A stretch of 64,000 nucleotides of DNA from an uncultured Opitutia bacterium. Lineage in GTDB: Bacteria > Verrucomicrobiota > Verrucomicrobiia > Opitutales > Opitutaceae. This document shows positions 1 through 10,500 of this stretch, piece after piece; within the stretch, counting starts at the first letter, position 1; the number at the start of each line of letters is the position of its first letter. The stretch lies in the NCBI GenBank assembly GCA_903840415.1, contig CAIMFY010000009.1, forward strand, positions 33,952 through 97,951, read 5' to 3'. The notes beneath the pieces are model-generated. The model ran no database searches, was not told the DNA's origin, and saw only the letters and a list, made by a program, of their open reading frames with translations. The translations under genes and the position numbers were made by a program.

Positions 1-1934
1 GGACGGCGGCGCTGGTGGCGGTCAGCTACGTGCTGTGCCCGGTCTGGCTCGGGTTCATGAGCTTTCTCGACATGTATATGAGCTACATGGCGATTGCCTG
101 GCTCCCGGTCGTGTGGTGCGGCGTGGCGCGTTGGCTCGAGCGGCGTGACGCGCTGGCGTCGGTGCTCGTGGCCGTCGGGTTGTCGATCCTGTGGACGTGC
201 CATGCGCCGGTCGCGCTGTGGACGAGCATGGCGGCGTTCGGCGTGCTTGGCGCAGGCTGGCTCGCGCGAGGTGCCGCGTGGCGCGACGCGGTGCAGCTGG
301 GAGCGATGCTGGCGCTTTTCGCCGCGATGTCGGCGTATCATCTTTATGGGATTGTCGAGGTCACGCCGCCGGCAGCGAACGCGCCTCACGCCGGCTTCGC
401 GTTTGCTTGGGCGCTGCTCGCGGGTGGTGCGGTCGCGGTCTGGTTTGTCGCGCGAAAATTTTTCCCGCTGTCTGGAAAAGGCGAAAACACCGAGGCGCAG
501 CGCGCCCACTGGCTGCTGGTCGCCGGCGTCGGCGCGCTCGCTCTCGCTGGTTTGGCCGGTGGTTGGCTGGAGGCGGCGAAGGACGGTGCCACCGTCGGCA
601 CGGTCGCCTACACGAAAATCTTCTGGCCGGCGGTGCTGCTACCCGTCCATACGCCGGGGGCGTTGTTCAGCGATGTGCAGCCCGGTTACGCGCTGTGGCT
701 GCTGGCGGCCGCCGGCCTCACTGTGGCGGTGATGGCGCGCGACGTTCGTGCGAAACTGCTCAGTCTCGCGCTGTTGGTGATCACGTGTTTTCTGCTACCG
801 TTTTCCCATGCGACCGAGGTTTTGTGGAGCCTCCTGCCCACGAGTCTGCTGGTCGCCACCAGCGGTGCGGTCAACCTGCGGCTCTCGCCGGTGTGGGTGG
901 CGTTGATGGCGTTCGTTGGGTTCGGTGCGCTCGCTTGGTTCGCGAAAGAGCGGCCGCGCCTCCACCAGATTTTCGTCGGCGCACTGTTGGCACTGCTGCC
1001 GTGGAGCGCGTGGGAGGCGAACAAGCTTGGCACGCGCTTGGCGGCGCTGGAGTTCAGCGCGGCCGAATCGGAAAATTTTCGTCGGCCTGAAAACGCGACG
1101 CTCTTCATCTACAGCGGCAACCAGATCGGTTCGCCGGGGTATTTTTCGAACGGCGTGCGCGACTACCGGTTCGAGAGCCGCGTGCTCGATCCGCAGACCT
1201 TTGCCGTGCGACCGGAGCTGGCGATCGCGGCGCCGGTGCCCAGTGGGAAGGAAATCGTCTTCACCATCCAGCCCGCCGCCGGTGCGTGGGAACTCTCGCC
1301 GCACCTCACGCTGTTGCGTGACGAGCCGTGGGTGGCGGTTTGGAAATTCTCTGGCGCCGTGCCCGAAGGCACACTTATTCTGAGCTCGACGGATATTTTT
1401 CGCGAGTATGCCCTGCCGTCGTCGGGCGGTCCGAAGAGTTTCGGCTCCGGTCCGACGAACTCGCGCGAGTTGCCATTGTGGACGGCGTCGCCTTATCCCG
1501 AGGAACTCACCCTGCGCATCCTGCCGGCGACCGCGCCCGATCCGGCGGCGACGGCGCGCGAATTCGCCCGCGTCGAATTGCGCCCTCTGCGCGACGACTG
1601 GTTGCCGGTGCGGACGCTCTCGCTCGTGCCGGCCTACCACGCGATGGTCGAGGTGCACTCGCCCGCCTTGCTCGAAACGTGCCGCACTTGGGTGCCGGGC
1701 TACCGCGCCACGCGCAACGGTCGTGCGATCGCACCGGTGCGTACGCCCGAGGGACTCGTCGGCGTGCCGCTGGAGCCGGGCCCCAACGAGGTTGTGGTGC
1801 GCTTTGCGGGCACGCCGTGGTTGTGGCGGATGTTTTTCGTGAGCCTCGCGGCGTGGGTCGGGGTGATCGTTTGGCTGATTGTGAGGGTGCGCGGCAAAGA
1901 TATTCGGCAACACTTTCGACCGTTGGGCGTCTAG
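1..1934 (+). CDS. Polytopic membrane protein, 5' end outside window
   Basis: The reading frame is open from the first bases, so the true start lies upstream; an internal GTG at position 15 is unlikely to be it. The visible ~640 residues begin with many hydrophobic segments separated by short loops. A long soluble, probably periplasmic part follows (about residues 340-600), and a final membrane helix (FFVSLAAWVGVIVWLIV) sits near the C-terminus. The region before that last helix (PGYRATRNGRAI, then a VVVRFAGTP-like strand) resembles the C-terminal beta domain of YfhO-type proteins. Those are putative polysaccharide or lipid glycosyl-transfer membrane proteins. A second protein of this general kind lies at 27351-29594. 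No catalytic motif was recognised, and the function is unknown. Confidence 0.7.
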   Translation, partial: TAALVAVSYVLCPVWLGFMSFLDMYMSYMAIAWLPVVWCGVARWLERRDALASVLVAVGLSILWTCHAPVALWTSMAAFGVLGAGWLARGAAWRDAVQLGAMLALFAAMSAYHLYGIVEVTPPAANAPHAGFAFAWALLAGGAVAVWFVARKFFPLSGKGENTEAQRAHWLLVAGVGALALAGLAGGWLEAAKDGATVGTVAYTKIFWPAVLLPVHTPGALFSDVQPGYALWLLAAAGLTVAVMARDVRAKLLSLALLVITCFLLPFSHATEVLWSLLPTSLLVATSGAVNLRLSPVWVALMAFVGFGALAWFAKERPRLHQIFVGALLALLPWSAWEANKLGTRLAALEFSAAESENFRRPENATLFIYSGNQIGSPGYFSNGVRDYRFESRVLDPQTFAVRPELAIAAPVPSGKEIVFTIQPAAGAWELSPHLTLLRDEPWVAVWKFSGAVPEGTLILSSTDIFREYALPSSGGPKSFGSGPTNSRELPLWTASPYPEELTLRILPATAPDPAATAREFARVELRPLRDDWLPVRTLSLVPAYHAMVEVHSPALLETCRTWVPGYRATRNGRAIAPVRTPEGLVGVPLEPGPNEVVVRFAGTPWLWRMFFVSLAAWVGVIVWLIVRVRGKDIRQHFRPLGV

Positions 1935-2019
1935 GTGACGCGTCCCTTTTTTCGGGATTGCCAAGGCGGCTGGCATCACTCCCGATGACAGCTCATTTTT
2001 TCGATTTCTGTCCCTCCGC

Positions 2020-3408
2020 ATGACTCTCTCCACACGCTCCAATCTTCGACTTCTAGTCTCGTTATTTTTGCAGGTGGCGGGCGGATTTGTGCAGGCAACG
2101 CGCGGTGAGATTCCCTCGGTGGTGGGCAAAATGCCCGAGGACTCGCTGCCCACCCTCAAGTCGATACTTGAGATCGCCGCGAAGCAGTCGCCCACCGTCT
2201 TGTCTCGGTCGATCCAACTCGAGCAGGCAGAGGCTAACGTCTATGCCAGCACGTCGCAACTGCTGCCCAATGTCGGCGGTTCCTTCTCGTTTGCCAGCAC
2301 CACGGTTTATCCCAGCGCTGGCGATTCCAACCGCAGCAGCGGCCCCTATTACAACTTGGGCGTTAGTCAGCCGATTTACCAGTGGAACGCGCTGAAGAAT
2401 CAGGCGGAGATTTCCAAAATTGGGGTGAAGATTTCCCAAAAAAACTACGCCGACGGCTACCGGGGCTTGTTGGGCACTCTGCGGAGCCAGTTCCTCGGAT
2501 TAATCTACCAGAAGCTCCAAGTCCGCACGCAGCGGTTTAATTTCGAGCTCACGAAAAAATATCTGGCACTCGATGAAGAGAGACTCAAAGCCGGCTCCTT
2601 GTCGCCCGTCGAACTCATCATCCCGCGCATGAACGGCGTGGAGGCCCAGTTGGCGATGGCGCGCTCGGACGAGGCTTACGACCATTCCAAGCGATCGTTT
2701 GTGCGACTCGCGGGCATCGATTCTCTCCCTGAAGATTCGATTCCGTTGGAGGTGCCTACGTGGACCGGCTCCAACGAACTCGTTTTGGCGCTCGCGGCGC
2801 TTTTGCAGCGCGACGGGGTCGATGTCACCCTCCAGGGCCAGGTGAATACCCTGAACCTCAAGCAGGACGATCTCAGCTACAAGATCGCCAAGGTGCGCCT
2901 TTACCCGAAACTCAGTGCTTCGGCTGGCGTCAGCCAGTCCAATAGCCAGATCGTCACCCAAACTTATGCCTCTCAGTCGGCCTCCCGTTCCTATAATTAC
3001 GGTATCGCGGCTAGCTGGACGATTTTCGACGGTTTCGCAGCCCGGGGTGCCAAGCTCACCGCTCTCGCTTCAAAGCGCAGCCACGAACTGGATCGGGCGC
3101 AACTCACCGCGGCGCTCACGGAAGATGTCCGCAATTTGGGCCGCGTCATCGATTTTTCCGCCCAATATCTGAAACTCGCGGAGGAGCGCCACTCCGGCGC
3201 GGCTCAAGCCGTCGATAGGGTTAAAGACGAGCTCAGCCGCGGCACTGTTTCCCCATCCGCGGTCGATACTGCGATTGCGCAGCTCTACAGTCAGGATGGC
3301 GCGGTCGCGGCCGCCCGGCTCGATTTGCTCTCTCACTGGTCTGACCTCGTCTCGCTCCTGAACGTCGACCCCATGCTCGAAAAACTGCCTCCCGCCTATG
3401 TCCACTAA
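2020..3408 (+). CDS. TolC-family outer-membrane efflux protein
   Basis: A 462-residue protein with an N-terminal hydrophobic signal (RLLVSLFLQVAGGFVQA). Two related halves rich in long alpha-helical, Gln/Leu/Ala-rich stretches follow, as expected for the periplasmic barrel of outer-membrane efflux proteins. Short strand segments (GPYYNLGVSQPIYQW; YNYGIAASWTIFDGF) match the outer-membrane beta parts of each half. The family forms the trimeric exit duct of tripartite exporters. The next gene encodes a periplasmic adaptor and starts 11 nt before this stop, so the two are translationally coupled. A permease and an ATPase follow, so this is the outer-membrane channel of an ABC-driven MacAB-like or LolCDE-like exporter. 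The substrate is unknown. Confidence 0.88.
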   Translation: MTLSTRSNLRLLVSLFLQVAGGFVQATRGEIPSVVGKMPEDSLPTLKSILEIAAKQSPTVLSRSIQLEQAEANVYASTSQLLPNVGGSFSFASTTVYPSAGDSNRSSGPYYNLGVSQPIYQWNALKNQAEISKIGVKISQKNYADGYRGLLGTLRSQFLGLIYQKLQVRTQRFNFELTKKYLALDEERLKAGSLSPVELIIPRMNGVEAQLAMARSDEAYDHSKRSFVRLAGIDSLPEDSIPLEVPTWTGSNELVLALAALLQRDGVDVTLQGQVNTLNLKQDDLSYKIAKVRLYPKLSASAGVSQSNSQIVTQTYASQSASRSYNYGIAASWTIFDGFAARGAKLTALASKRSHELDRAQLTAALTEDVRNLGRVIDFSAQYLKLAEERHSGAAQAVDRVKDELSRGTVSPSAVDTAIAQLYSQDGAVAAARLDLLSHWSDLVSLLNVDPMLEKLPPAYVH

Positions 3409-4543
3409 AACCGGCAGCTCCGGCCTCGGCCTAAAAATCGGGCTCGCGCTCGTCGTCGTCGCGGTCATCGCGCTGTTCCTTGCCTTTCAATCCCGCACCG
3501 TGGCCCGGGTCGCGGTGGTGACGAAGGGCAAGGCGACCAACGCCGTCCCCGGCAGCGTCATCGTTCGCGAAGAATATAACCAGCCGCTCGTTTGCGAAGT
3601 GGCGGGACGCGTGATGTCGGAAGACTTTAATCTCGATCCCGGCAAGAAGGTGAAGAAGGGCGACATCCTCGCCCGCATCGATCCGACGGATCTCCTGCTC
3701 GACATCGAGAGCATCGAAATTGCCTATCGTGCCGCCAAAGAGCGCATCGACTATGGCGATAAGAACGGTTCGCCCAAGGAACTCGCGCGCCAGACCGCAA
3801 AGGAGAATCTCGATCAGTCCGAGCGTATGTTCAAACTCGGCGGAGTGGCCGAGTCCGACATGATTCGCCAGCGCCGCGCTTATCAGGGTGTCGTCCAAGA
3901 GGTGGAGTCCGAGAAGATCGAGAACAAAAAACTTCTCGATGGCTTCGAGAACCAACTGAAACTCAAGCGGCGCCAACTTGAGAAAATGACACTGACCGCG
4001 CAGTTCGACGGCATCGTTTCCGAAGGTTTAGTCCACCCCGGCGCCCTCATCAACGCCAACACCGCCCTCGCAATCCTCATTACGATCAACCGCGTGGTGG
4101 AGGCAAAAATCAGTCAGGAGAATTTTGCCGACATCAAATTGGGCCAGAGCGCCACTGTGCGGTTCCTCGGTCACGACAACGATAAATACGAGGCCACCAC
4201 GGTCAAAATTCTGCCGACGGCGGATGCCGATACCCAGCGCTACATCGTCCATCTCGACGTTAAAGCGCCGGCCGAACTGCTCGTGCCCGGTCTCACCGGA
4301 GAAGTCGCCATCACCGTCGGTGAGCACGAGGCGGAGGCGCGGGTGCCGCGCCGTGCGGTGTTCGGCAACAACGTCTTCGTGGTCGTCGATGGTCGCGTGC
4401 AGCGGCGCACGGTCGGGGTCGGCTACATCAGTCTTAATCTCACTGAGATCACCGAGGGTCTAAAGGCTGGCGAGCAGGTCATCGTTGACGAACTCGATCG
4501 GTTTAACGATGGAGACCGCGTGAAGGCTGAACTCATCAAGTAG
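3398..4543 (+). CDS. HlyD/MacA-family periplasmic adaptor
   Basis: A 381-residue membrane-fusion protein. An N-terminal anchor (IGLALVVVAVIALFLAF) is followed by the first half of a lipoyl/barrel-sandwich domain (VCEVAGRVMSEDF...KGDILARIDP). A long coiled coil follows at about residues 105-195, then the second lipoyl half (LTAQFDGIVSEGLVHPG), a beta-barrel domain and a membrane-proximal domain. The ATG overlaps the end of the TolC gene by 11 nt. Adaptors of this kind bridge an inner-membrane ABC pump and the TolC channel. The following permease and ATPase genes make this the adaptor of a four-gene export operon. Confidence 0.88.
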   Translation: MSTKTGSSGLGLKIGLALVVVAVIALFLAFQSRTVARVAVVTKGKATNAVPGSVIVREEYNQPLVCEVAGRVMSEDFNLDPGKKVKKGDILARIDPTDLLLDIESIEIAYRAAKERIDYGDKNGSPKELARQTAKENLDQSERMFKLGGVAESDMIRQRRAYQGVVQEVESEKIENKKLLDGFENQLKLKRRQLEKMTLTAQFDGIVSEGLVHPGALINANTALAILITINRVVEAKISQENFADIKLGQSATVRFLGHDNDKYEATTVKILPTADADTQRYIVHLDVKAPAELLVPGLTGEVAITVGEHEAEARVPRRAVFGNNVFVVVDGRVQRRTVGVGYISLNLTEITEGLKAGEQVIVDELDRFNDGDRVKAELIK

Positions 4544-4588
4544 TTCGCGCTTCCGCTCGCCGCGCTGAACCTTGCCCGCTCTTCCTTG

Positions 4589-5836
4589 ATGTCTCCGAAC
4601 TTTCACATCGCCTATCGCTTCCTGACGGCGAAGAAGCGCGCCATGTTGATGAGCCTCTCATGCACCGTCTTGGGCGTGGGGCTTTTTATCCTCACGCAGG
4701 CGACGACCAGCGGTTTCGAGGAATTTTTCATCAAAACGATTCTCGGCACGGACGGCGCGATTCGCATTGAGGACAAATTTCAGGACACGTTGCGCGTGAT
4801 GTCGGCGAGCGCGGGCACCGACTTTGAAGTCAGCCAGCGTGACGGTGTGAAATACATCGAAGGGGTCGAGGAACCGAAAGCGTTGATCAAGGAACTGAAG
4901 AATTTCTCGAACGTAATAGCTGCCGCACCGGTGTTACGCGGGTCGGTCCAGATACGGAGTTCATTCAAAAACGAAACTGCGCAGATCTTCGGCATCGAAA
5001 TCGACGAGCAGCTCCGCGTTTCTGATCTCGGAAAACAGGTGATCGGTGGCTCCGGTGCGCTCGCGCGGTTTCGCGAGAACGAGGCGGGTGCAATCGTGGG
5101 CCGGGTGTTGGCGGATCGTCTTCAGTTGGAGGTGGGCAATTCGATTCAAGTCGTGATTGGCAGCGAACTGACGCGCCTCCGGGTGACGACCATTTTCGAG
5201 ACGGGCGTGCAGGACATCGATAAGGTGCGCCTCTATGTGCACATGAGCCAGGCGCGCTCGATCCTGAAAAAGCCGACGGGCGTTTCGTTTGTGCAAGTAA
5301 GTGTTTTCGACCGGGATCGCGCACCCCAGACGGCGGCGCACATCCAGTGGGTGCTGCATCACCACGCGGTGGCCTGGCAGGTGCGCGAGAAAACGTGGCT
5401 GGAGACGTTTTACGCGCTGAAGCTTTCGTCCGCGATTACCGTTTCGATTTTCACGCTCATCGCGGGTCTCGCGATGTTCAACACCCTTGCGATGATCGTC
5501 CTCGAGAAGACCAAGGACATCGCGATCCTCCGGTCGATGGGTTATGAGCGGAGCGATATCACGCGAATCTTTCTGTGGCAGGCCGTCATTGTGCTCCTCG
5601 TCGGTGCGGTGGTCGGCTGCTTGGTGGGCGCGGGGACGACATATGCCGTGTCGCATCTGCCCCTGCACCTCACGGGCATTTTCAAAACGGACACGTTCCA
5701 AGTCTACTGGTCCCCATGGCACTACCTCGCCGCCGTGACCACTGCCGCTATCATGGTCATGATCGCCAGCCTGTTCCCGGCGCGACGCGCGGCGCGCTTC
5801 GAACCCGGCGATATCGTCCGCGGAACGGCGCAATAG
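4589..5836 (+). CDS. ABC transporter permease, FtsX/MacB-LolC type
   Basis: About 415 residues with the FtsX-family layout. One N-terminal membrane helix (MSLSCTVLGVGLFILT) is followed by a ~220-residue periplasmic domain (about residues 50-270). Three C-terminal helices follow, including the conserved region around LEKTKDIAILRSMGYERSDI. That segment couples LolC/LolE/MacB permeases to their ATPase. A TTG lies directly before the ATG, and ATG 4589 was chosen. The ATPase gene begins 8 nt after the stop. Unlike MacB, ATPase and permease are separate polypeptides, as in LolCDE systems. The operon with TolC and HlyD genes argues for export through the outer membrane. Confidence 0.87.
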   Translation: MSPNFHIAYRFLTAKKRAMLMSLSCTVLGVGLFILTQATTSGFEEFFIKTILGTDGAIRIEDKFQDTLRVMSASAGTDFEVSQRDGVKYIEGVEEPKALIKELKNFSNVIAAAPVLRGSVQIRSSFKNETAQIFGIEIDEQLRVSDLGKQVIGGSGALARFRENEAGAIVGRVLADRLQLEVGNSIQVVIGSELTRLRVTTIFETGVQDIDKVRLYVHMSQARSILKKPTGVSFVQVSVFDRDRAPQTAAHIQWVLHHHAVAWQVREKTWLETFYALKLSSAITVSIFTLIAGLAMFNTLAMIVLEKTKDIAILRSMGYERSDITRIFLWQAVIVLLVGAVVGCLVGAGTTYAVSHLPLHLTGIFKTDTFQVYWSPWHYLAAVTTAAIMVMIASLFPARRAARFEPGDIVRGTAQ

Positions 5837-5844
5837 TTCTCCCC

Positions 5845-6531
5845 ATGGCTGAAGCTCCTTCCCTCGCGCTCCGCTGCACCGAACTTCACCGCTATCTCGG
5901 CGAGGGTGACGGGCGTGTGCATGTGCTGAAGGGCGTGTCGTTCGAGGCGCGCCGAGGCCAAGTCTATGCCATCGTGGGTCCTTCCGGCTGCGGCAAGAGC
6001 ACACTGCTTTACTTGCTCGGCCTCCTCGATCAACCTGATGGCGGCTCGATCGAAATCAACGGCCACACGATGTCGAACAGCGACGATCTCGCTCGCACCG
6101 CGGCGCGCGGCGCGCACATCGGATTCGTGTTTCAGTTTCACTTTCTGATGCTCGAGTTCACCGCGCTTGAGAATGTCATGATGCCGATGCGCAAGCTCGC
6201 GAAGCTCGCCCCCGCAGATATGGAAGCCCGCGCGCACCAGCTGCTCGAGTCCGTCGGGCTGGGGGAGAAGACGCACCGCCTTGGCACGCAGCTCTCGGGT
6301 GGCGAGCAGCAACGCGTGGCGGTCGCCCGCGCGCTGGCGAACGAACCCTCGATTATCCTCGCCGACGAGCCGACGGGAAATCTGGACGTGAAAAATTCCG
6401 GCATGGTCTTCGATCTGCTGACACGGCTGGCCAAAGACCACGGCCAAGCGGTCATCCTCGTCACCCACAACCCGGAGATCGCCCAGCGTTGCGATGTCAT
6501 CCGGCCCATGCGCGACGGTCTGTTTGTGTGA
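5845..6531 (+). CDS. ABC transporter ATP-binding protein, LolD/MacB type
   Basis: A 228-residue ATPase with Walker A (GPSGCGKST), a Q-loop region (FVFQFHFLMLEFTALENV), the ABC signature (LSGGEQQRVAVARAL), Walker B plus catalytic Glu (ILADEPTGNLD) and the H-loop (ILVTHNPEIA). The FQFH...LLPEFTALENV-like stretch is typical of the LolD/MacB/FtsE subgroup, which works with FtsX-type permeases. ATG 5845 gives the usual family length; in-frame extensions upstream would run into the permease gene. It is the last gene of the export operon and energises the permease at 4589-5836. Confidence 0.9.
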   Translation: MAEAPSLALRCTELHRYLGEGDGRVHVLKGVSFEARRGQVYAIVGPSGCGKSTLLYLLGLLDQPDGGSIEINGHTMSNSDDLARTAARGAHIGFVFQFHFLMLEFTALENVMMPMRKLAKLAPADMEARAHQLLESVGLGEKTHRLGTQLSGGEQQRVAVARALANEPSIILADEPTGNLDVKNSGMVFDLLTRLAKDHGQAVILVTHNPEIAQRCDVIRPMRDGLFV

Positions 6532-6682
6532 TTTTGCGCTCGGTCGGGATTAGGCGGGACCGCGGCAGTCGTCGCGCGGGATGATTTCTCCAGCTATCAA
6601 AAAATCATTCCAAAATTTTGGTTTACAAGCGAAACGGCGCACCCTTCTTTCTGCAGGCGATTCCTTCCCTTCAACTTGTCCC

Positions 6683-6862
6683 GTGAGCCACGACCTGTCG
6701 CGAAAAAAATTCTTTGCCAACTTGCTTGGTCTGACCGCCGCCTTTGGTTTCCTCCCAAAGTTGCTCGCGAAATCAGCGGTCGCGACGCGTGCCCCGGGGT
6801 CCACCCCGGTGACCATCCGTCCGGAACTCCGTGCCGTCGCCCGCCGCGTTGACGCGATCTGA
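6683..6862 (+). CDS. Small hypothetical protein with Tat-like N-terminus
   Basis: A GTG-started frame of 59 codons just ahead of actA. The product starts SHDLSRKKFFANLLGLTAAFGFL, a basic (RKK) stretch followed by a hydrophobic segment, like a twin-arginine or simple signal/anchor sequence. The short tail is not recognisable. An alternative upstream start at 6581 would add 34 residues of unlikely composition. It lies 25 nt from actA in the same direction, so it could be the first gene of the ACIII operon. No family is recognised, and coding status is moderately uncertain. Confidence 0.45.
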   Translation: MSHDLSRKKFFANLLGLTAAFGFLPKLLAKSAVATRAPGSTPVTIRPELRAVARRVDAI

Positions 6863-6887
6863 GCGCGCCGCCCGCGAACCACCGACC

Positions 6888-7541
6888 ATGTCGAAACTTT
6901 TCCCGCCGTCGGCGAACAAACTCCCGCTGCAGATCATCATCTACGTGGGAGTGCTCGCGGTCATTGCCACGGCTGGCGTCACCTACTATATGACGCCAAA
7001 ATACACACGCGTCGGTTACGCTCCGGTGCAGCCCGTGCCGTTCAGCCACGCGAAGCACGTCAATGAACTCGGTCTCGATTGCCGTTACTGCCACTCCAAC
7101 GTCGACAAGTCCTACCACTCCAATGTGCCGACTTCGCAGACGTGCATGAATTGCCACAACCAGATCAAGGCCACGAGCCCGCTGCTCGCGCCGATCAAGG
7201 AAAGCTACGAGACCGGGAAAGCCGTGCCGTGGGTCTGGATTCACCAGACACCGGACTACGCCTACTTCAACCACTCCATCCACGTGAACCGCGGCGTTAG
7301 CTGCGTCGAGTGCCACGGTCAGGTCAACACGATGGATACCGTCACCCACATGCAGCCGCTCAGCATGGGCTTCTGCATTGATTGTCACCGCGCTCCGGAA
7401 GCCCGTCTCCGCGATCCGAAGGATATCTTTAATCTCGATTCCAAGACTCTGGCCGAACAAGGCCGTGCCGCCGATGCCGCGAAATTCGTGCACGATTGGA
7501 AAGTGAAACCTCCCCAGAGCTGCTCCGGTTGCCATCGCTGA
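6888..7541 (+). CDS. actA: Alternative complex III subunit A, pentahaem cytochrome c
   Basis: A 217-residue protein with an N-terminal membrane anchor (QIIIYVGVLAVIATAGVTYY) and five CXXCH haem c sites: CRYCH, CMNCH, CVECH, CIDCH and CSGCH at the C-terminus. This is the ActA pattern. In ACIII the multihaem subunit carries electrons from the iron-sulfur/quinol side to the monohaem ActE or to soluble cytochrome c. The stop codon overlaps the actB ATG by one base (TGATG). Gene order A-F matches known ACIII operons, which makes the assignment firm. Confidence 0.95.
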   Translation: MSKLFPPSANKLPLQIIIYVGVLAVIATAGVTYYMTPKYTRVGYAPVQPVPFSHAKHVNELGLDCRYCHSNVDKSYHSNVPTSQTCMNCHNQIKATSPLLAPIKESYETGKAVPWVWIHQTPDYAYFNHSIHVNRGVSCVECHGQVNTMDTVTHMQPLSMGFCIDCHRAPEARLRDPKDIFNLDSKTLAEQGRAADAAKFVHDWKVKPPQSCSGCHR

Positions 7542-10500
7542 TGAAACGCAAAGTTGAACATCCCGCAGCCTCAGAAAGCGCGCTGACTGGCCCGAAATAC
7601 TGGCGCAGCCTCGATGAGCTCGCCGCGACGCCCGGATTTCAGGCGCAGCTCGAGCGCGAATTTCCCGCGGGTGCTGCGGAGATGAACGGCACCGATCGCC
7701 GCCAGTTCATGAAAATCATGGCGGCGTCGTTTGCGCTCGGAGGCCTCGGCCTCGCGGGCTGCCGTCGCCCCGAGCAGAACATTCTGCCGTTCGGCAAGTC
7801 CGTCGAAGGCATCATCCCCGGCCTCCCGCAGTATTACGCGACGGCGATGCCGCTGCGCAAATCCGCGATCCCGCTGCTCGCCGAGACGCATCAGGGCCGT
7901 CCGACCAAGCTCGAAGGCAACCCGACCTACACGCCCCACGGCGGTGCGACCACGCTCATCGCGCAGGCTTCGATCCTCGATCTCTACGATCCCGATCGGG
8001 CGACGGCGCACACCAAGGGCGGCGGTGTGCTCAACGCCGCCGCGGTAAACGAAGTGCTTGCGAGCATCGGTAAGAATTACACCGGCAGCAACGGCGCGGG
8101 CCTCGCGTTTCTCGCGGAAGAGTCGTCGTCGCCCACTCGTGCACGGCTCCTCAAGAAGCTGCGCAGCAAGTTCCCGAAGGCCGTCTGGGCGGAATACGAG
8201 CCCGTCGTTGAGGAACCACCGGTCGCCGCCGCGCAGGCATGTTTCGGCGCCAGCGTAAAACCGGTTTATCGTTTCGCAAAGGCGAAACGGATCGTTTCGC
8301 TCGACTGCGATTTCCTGAGCGCCGAGTCCGGCAGCCTCTACTACGCGCGCGAATTTTCAAAGGGCCGCAAGGTCAAGACGAAGGCCGACGCCGACAAGAT
8401 GAACCGCCTCTATGTGGCGGAAAGCAATTTCACGCTCACTGGCAGCATGGCGGACCACCGGTTGCGGCTCGCGAGCAGCCACATCCTCGGGCTCGCCATC
8501 GGCCTGCTCACCAAGATTACCGGCAACACGGAGCTGGCCGCGCAGGCCGAAGGACTCGGCGTGAAACCCGAGTGGATCGCGGAATGTGCGGCCGATTTGG
8601 TCGCGCACCGCGGCGAGTGCCTGTTGGTGGCTGGCGCGCACCAGTCCGCTCAAGTCCACGCGATCGCCTACGGGCTCAACGCCTACCTCGGCAATATCGG
8701 CAAGACGATCGACTTCGTCGCCATTGAGCCGTCGACCGCTGCCTCCATTTCCGATCTCGCCTCTGCCATCAAGTCCGGCTCGGTCAAAACGCTCGTCGTG
8801 CTCGGCGGCAATCCTGCCTACAACGCCCCCGCCGATCTCGACTGGGCGGCGCTGCAGAAATCCGTCGGCGAAGTGATTCGCTTTGGCTATTACTCCGACG
8901 AGACGACGGCGGCATCGCCGGGCTGCGCGCACATCGCCGCGGCGCATTATCTTGAATCGTGGGGCGACGCCCGCACGGCCGACGGCACCGTCGTTCCGGT
9001 GCAGCCGATGATCATGCCGCTCTTCGGCGGCTTGACCGAAAACGAAATTTTGGCGCGCATCGCCGTCGAGACCAACGCCGATCCTTACGCGCTGGTTTAC
9101 GAAACGATCACTGGACTCGCGGGCGGCGACGCGGAGAAAGCCATGCGCCGGTTTCTCCATGACGGCGTGCTCGCCGAGACGGCCTCCCCGACGATCGCAG
9201 TTGCGTTGAATATGGCGAGCGTGCGGGCGTTGTTCCAAAAGATGCCGGCGAAAGTTGAATTTTCCGCCAAGAGCCTCGAGGTTCGCTTCGTCACCGACCA
9301 CAAGATGGACGACGGCCGCTTCGCCAACAACGGCTGGCTGCAGGAGTGCCCCGATCCCATGACGAAGATTTCGTGGGACAACGCCATCCTTGTCAGCCCG
9401 AAGCTCGGCAAGGAACTCGGCATCGATCCGAAAGGCTCGCTGATCCAGGTCGCGCGCAAAGAGGAAAACGAATTCTACATCGGCAAGGAAAACGGCCACG
9501 TTTACGAACTCACGATCGGCGGCCGGAAGATTAAGGGCCCGCTCCACATTCAGCCGGGTCTGGCGAATTACACCGTCGTGGTGGCGTTGGGTTATGGCCG
9601 CACGGCGACGGGTCACGTCGGCACCGGCGCTGGTTTCAGCGGGTATGCAGCTCGCACCACGACCGCGATGCACATCGCGACGGGTGCGACGCTTTCCGAT
9701 ACCGGCACCCGCTCGTTACTCGCCAACTTGCAGGAGCACTGGTCGATGGAAGGTCGCGACATCGTGCGCGAAGCCAACATCGATGAGTTCAAGGAAAACC
9801 CCGCTTACGTTCGCGGCGTCGGCATGGAGTCGCACAGCCCGTCGATTCTCGGAGAGGAGGGCGAGAAGATGAAGCTTGGTGAACGTGCCGCGGCGGTCCC
9901 ACGCGGCGGTTCGCTTTACGACACGCCCAGCGACAAAAACGGCGGCTTCGACGGCCACCACCAGTGGGGCATGTCGATCGATCTCAATACCTGCATCGGC
10001 TGCAACGCGTGCGTCGTCGCCTGCCAAGCCGAAAACAACATCCCGATCGTCGGCCGGGATCAGGTCTTGCGCGGCCGCGAGATGCACTGGATCCGCCTCG
10101 ATCGCTATTATTCCGACGGCAACATCGACGCCGCTGCGTTCGGTGGCGAGGGCAACGCCCAGCTCCCCGAAGATCCGCAGGTGTCGCTCCAGCCGGTCGC
10201 ATGCATGCAGTGCGAGCTCGCCCCGTGCGAGACCGTGTGCCCCGTCAATGCAACGGTGCATGACGACGAAGGCATCAACACGATGGCCTACAACCGGTGC
10301 ATCGGCACCCGTTACTGCGCGAACAATTGTCCCTACAAGGTCCGCCGCTTTAATTTCTTCGACTGGAATCAGCGTCACCTCGACAGCCTCTACATGAGCC
10401 AGCTCGGCCCGAAGGGCATGCCGGAACTCGTGAAGATGGTGAAGAATCCCGAAGTCACCGTGCGTATGCGCGGTGTCATGGAAAAGTGCACCTACTGCAT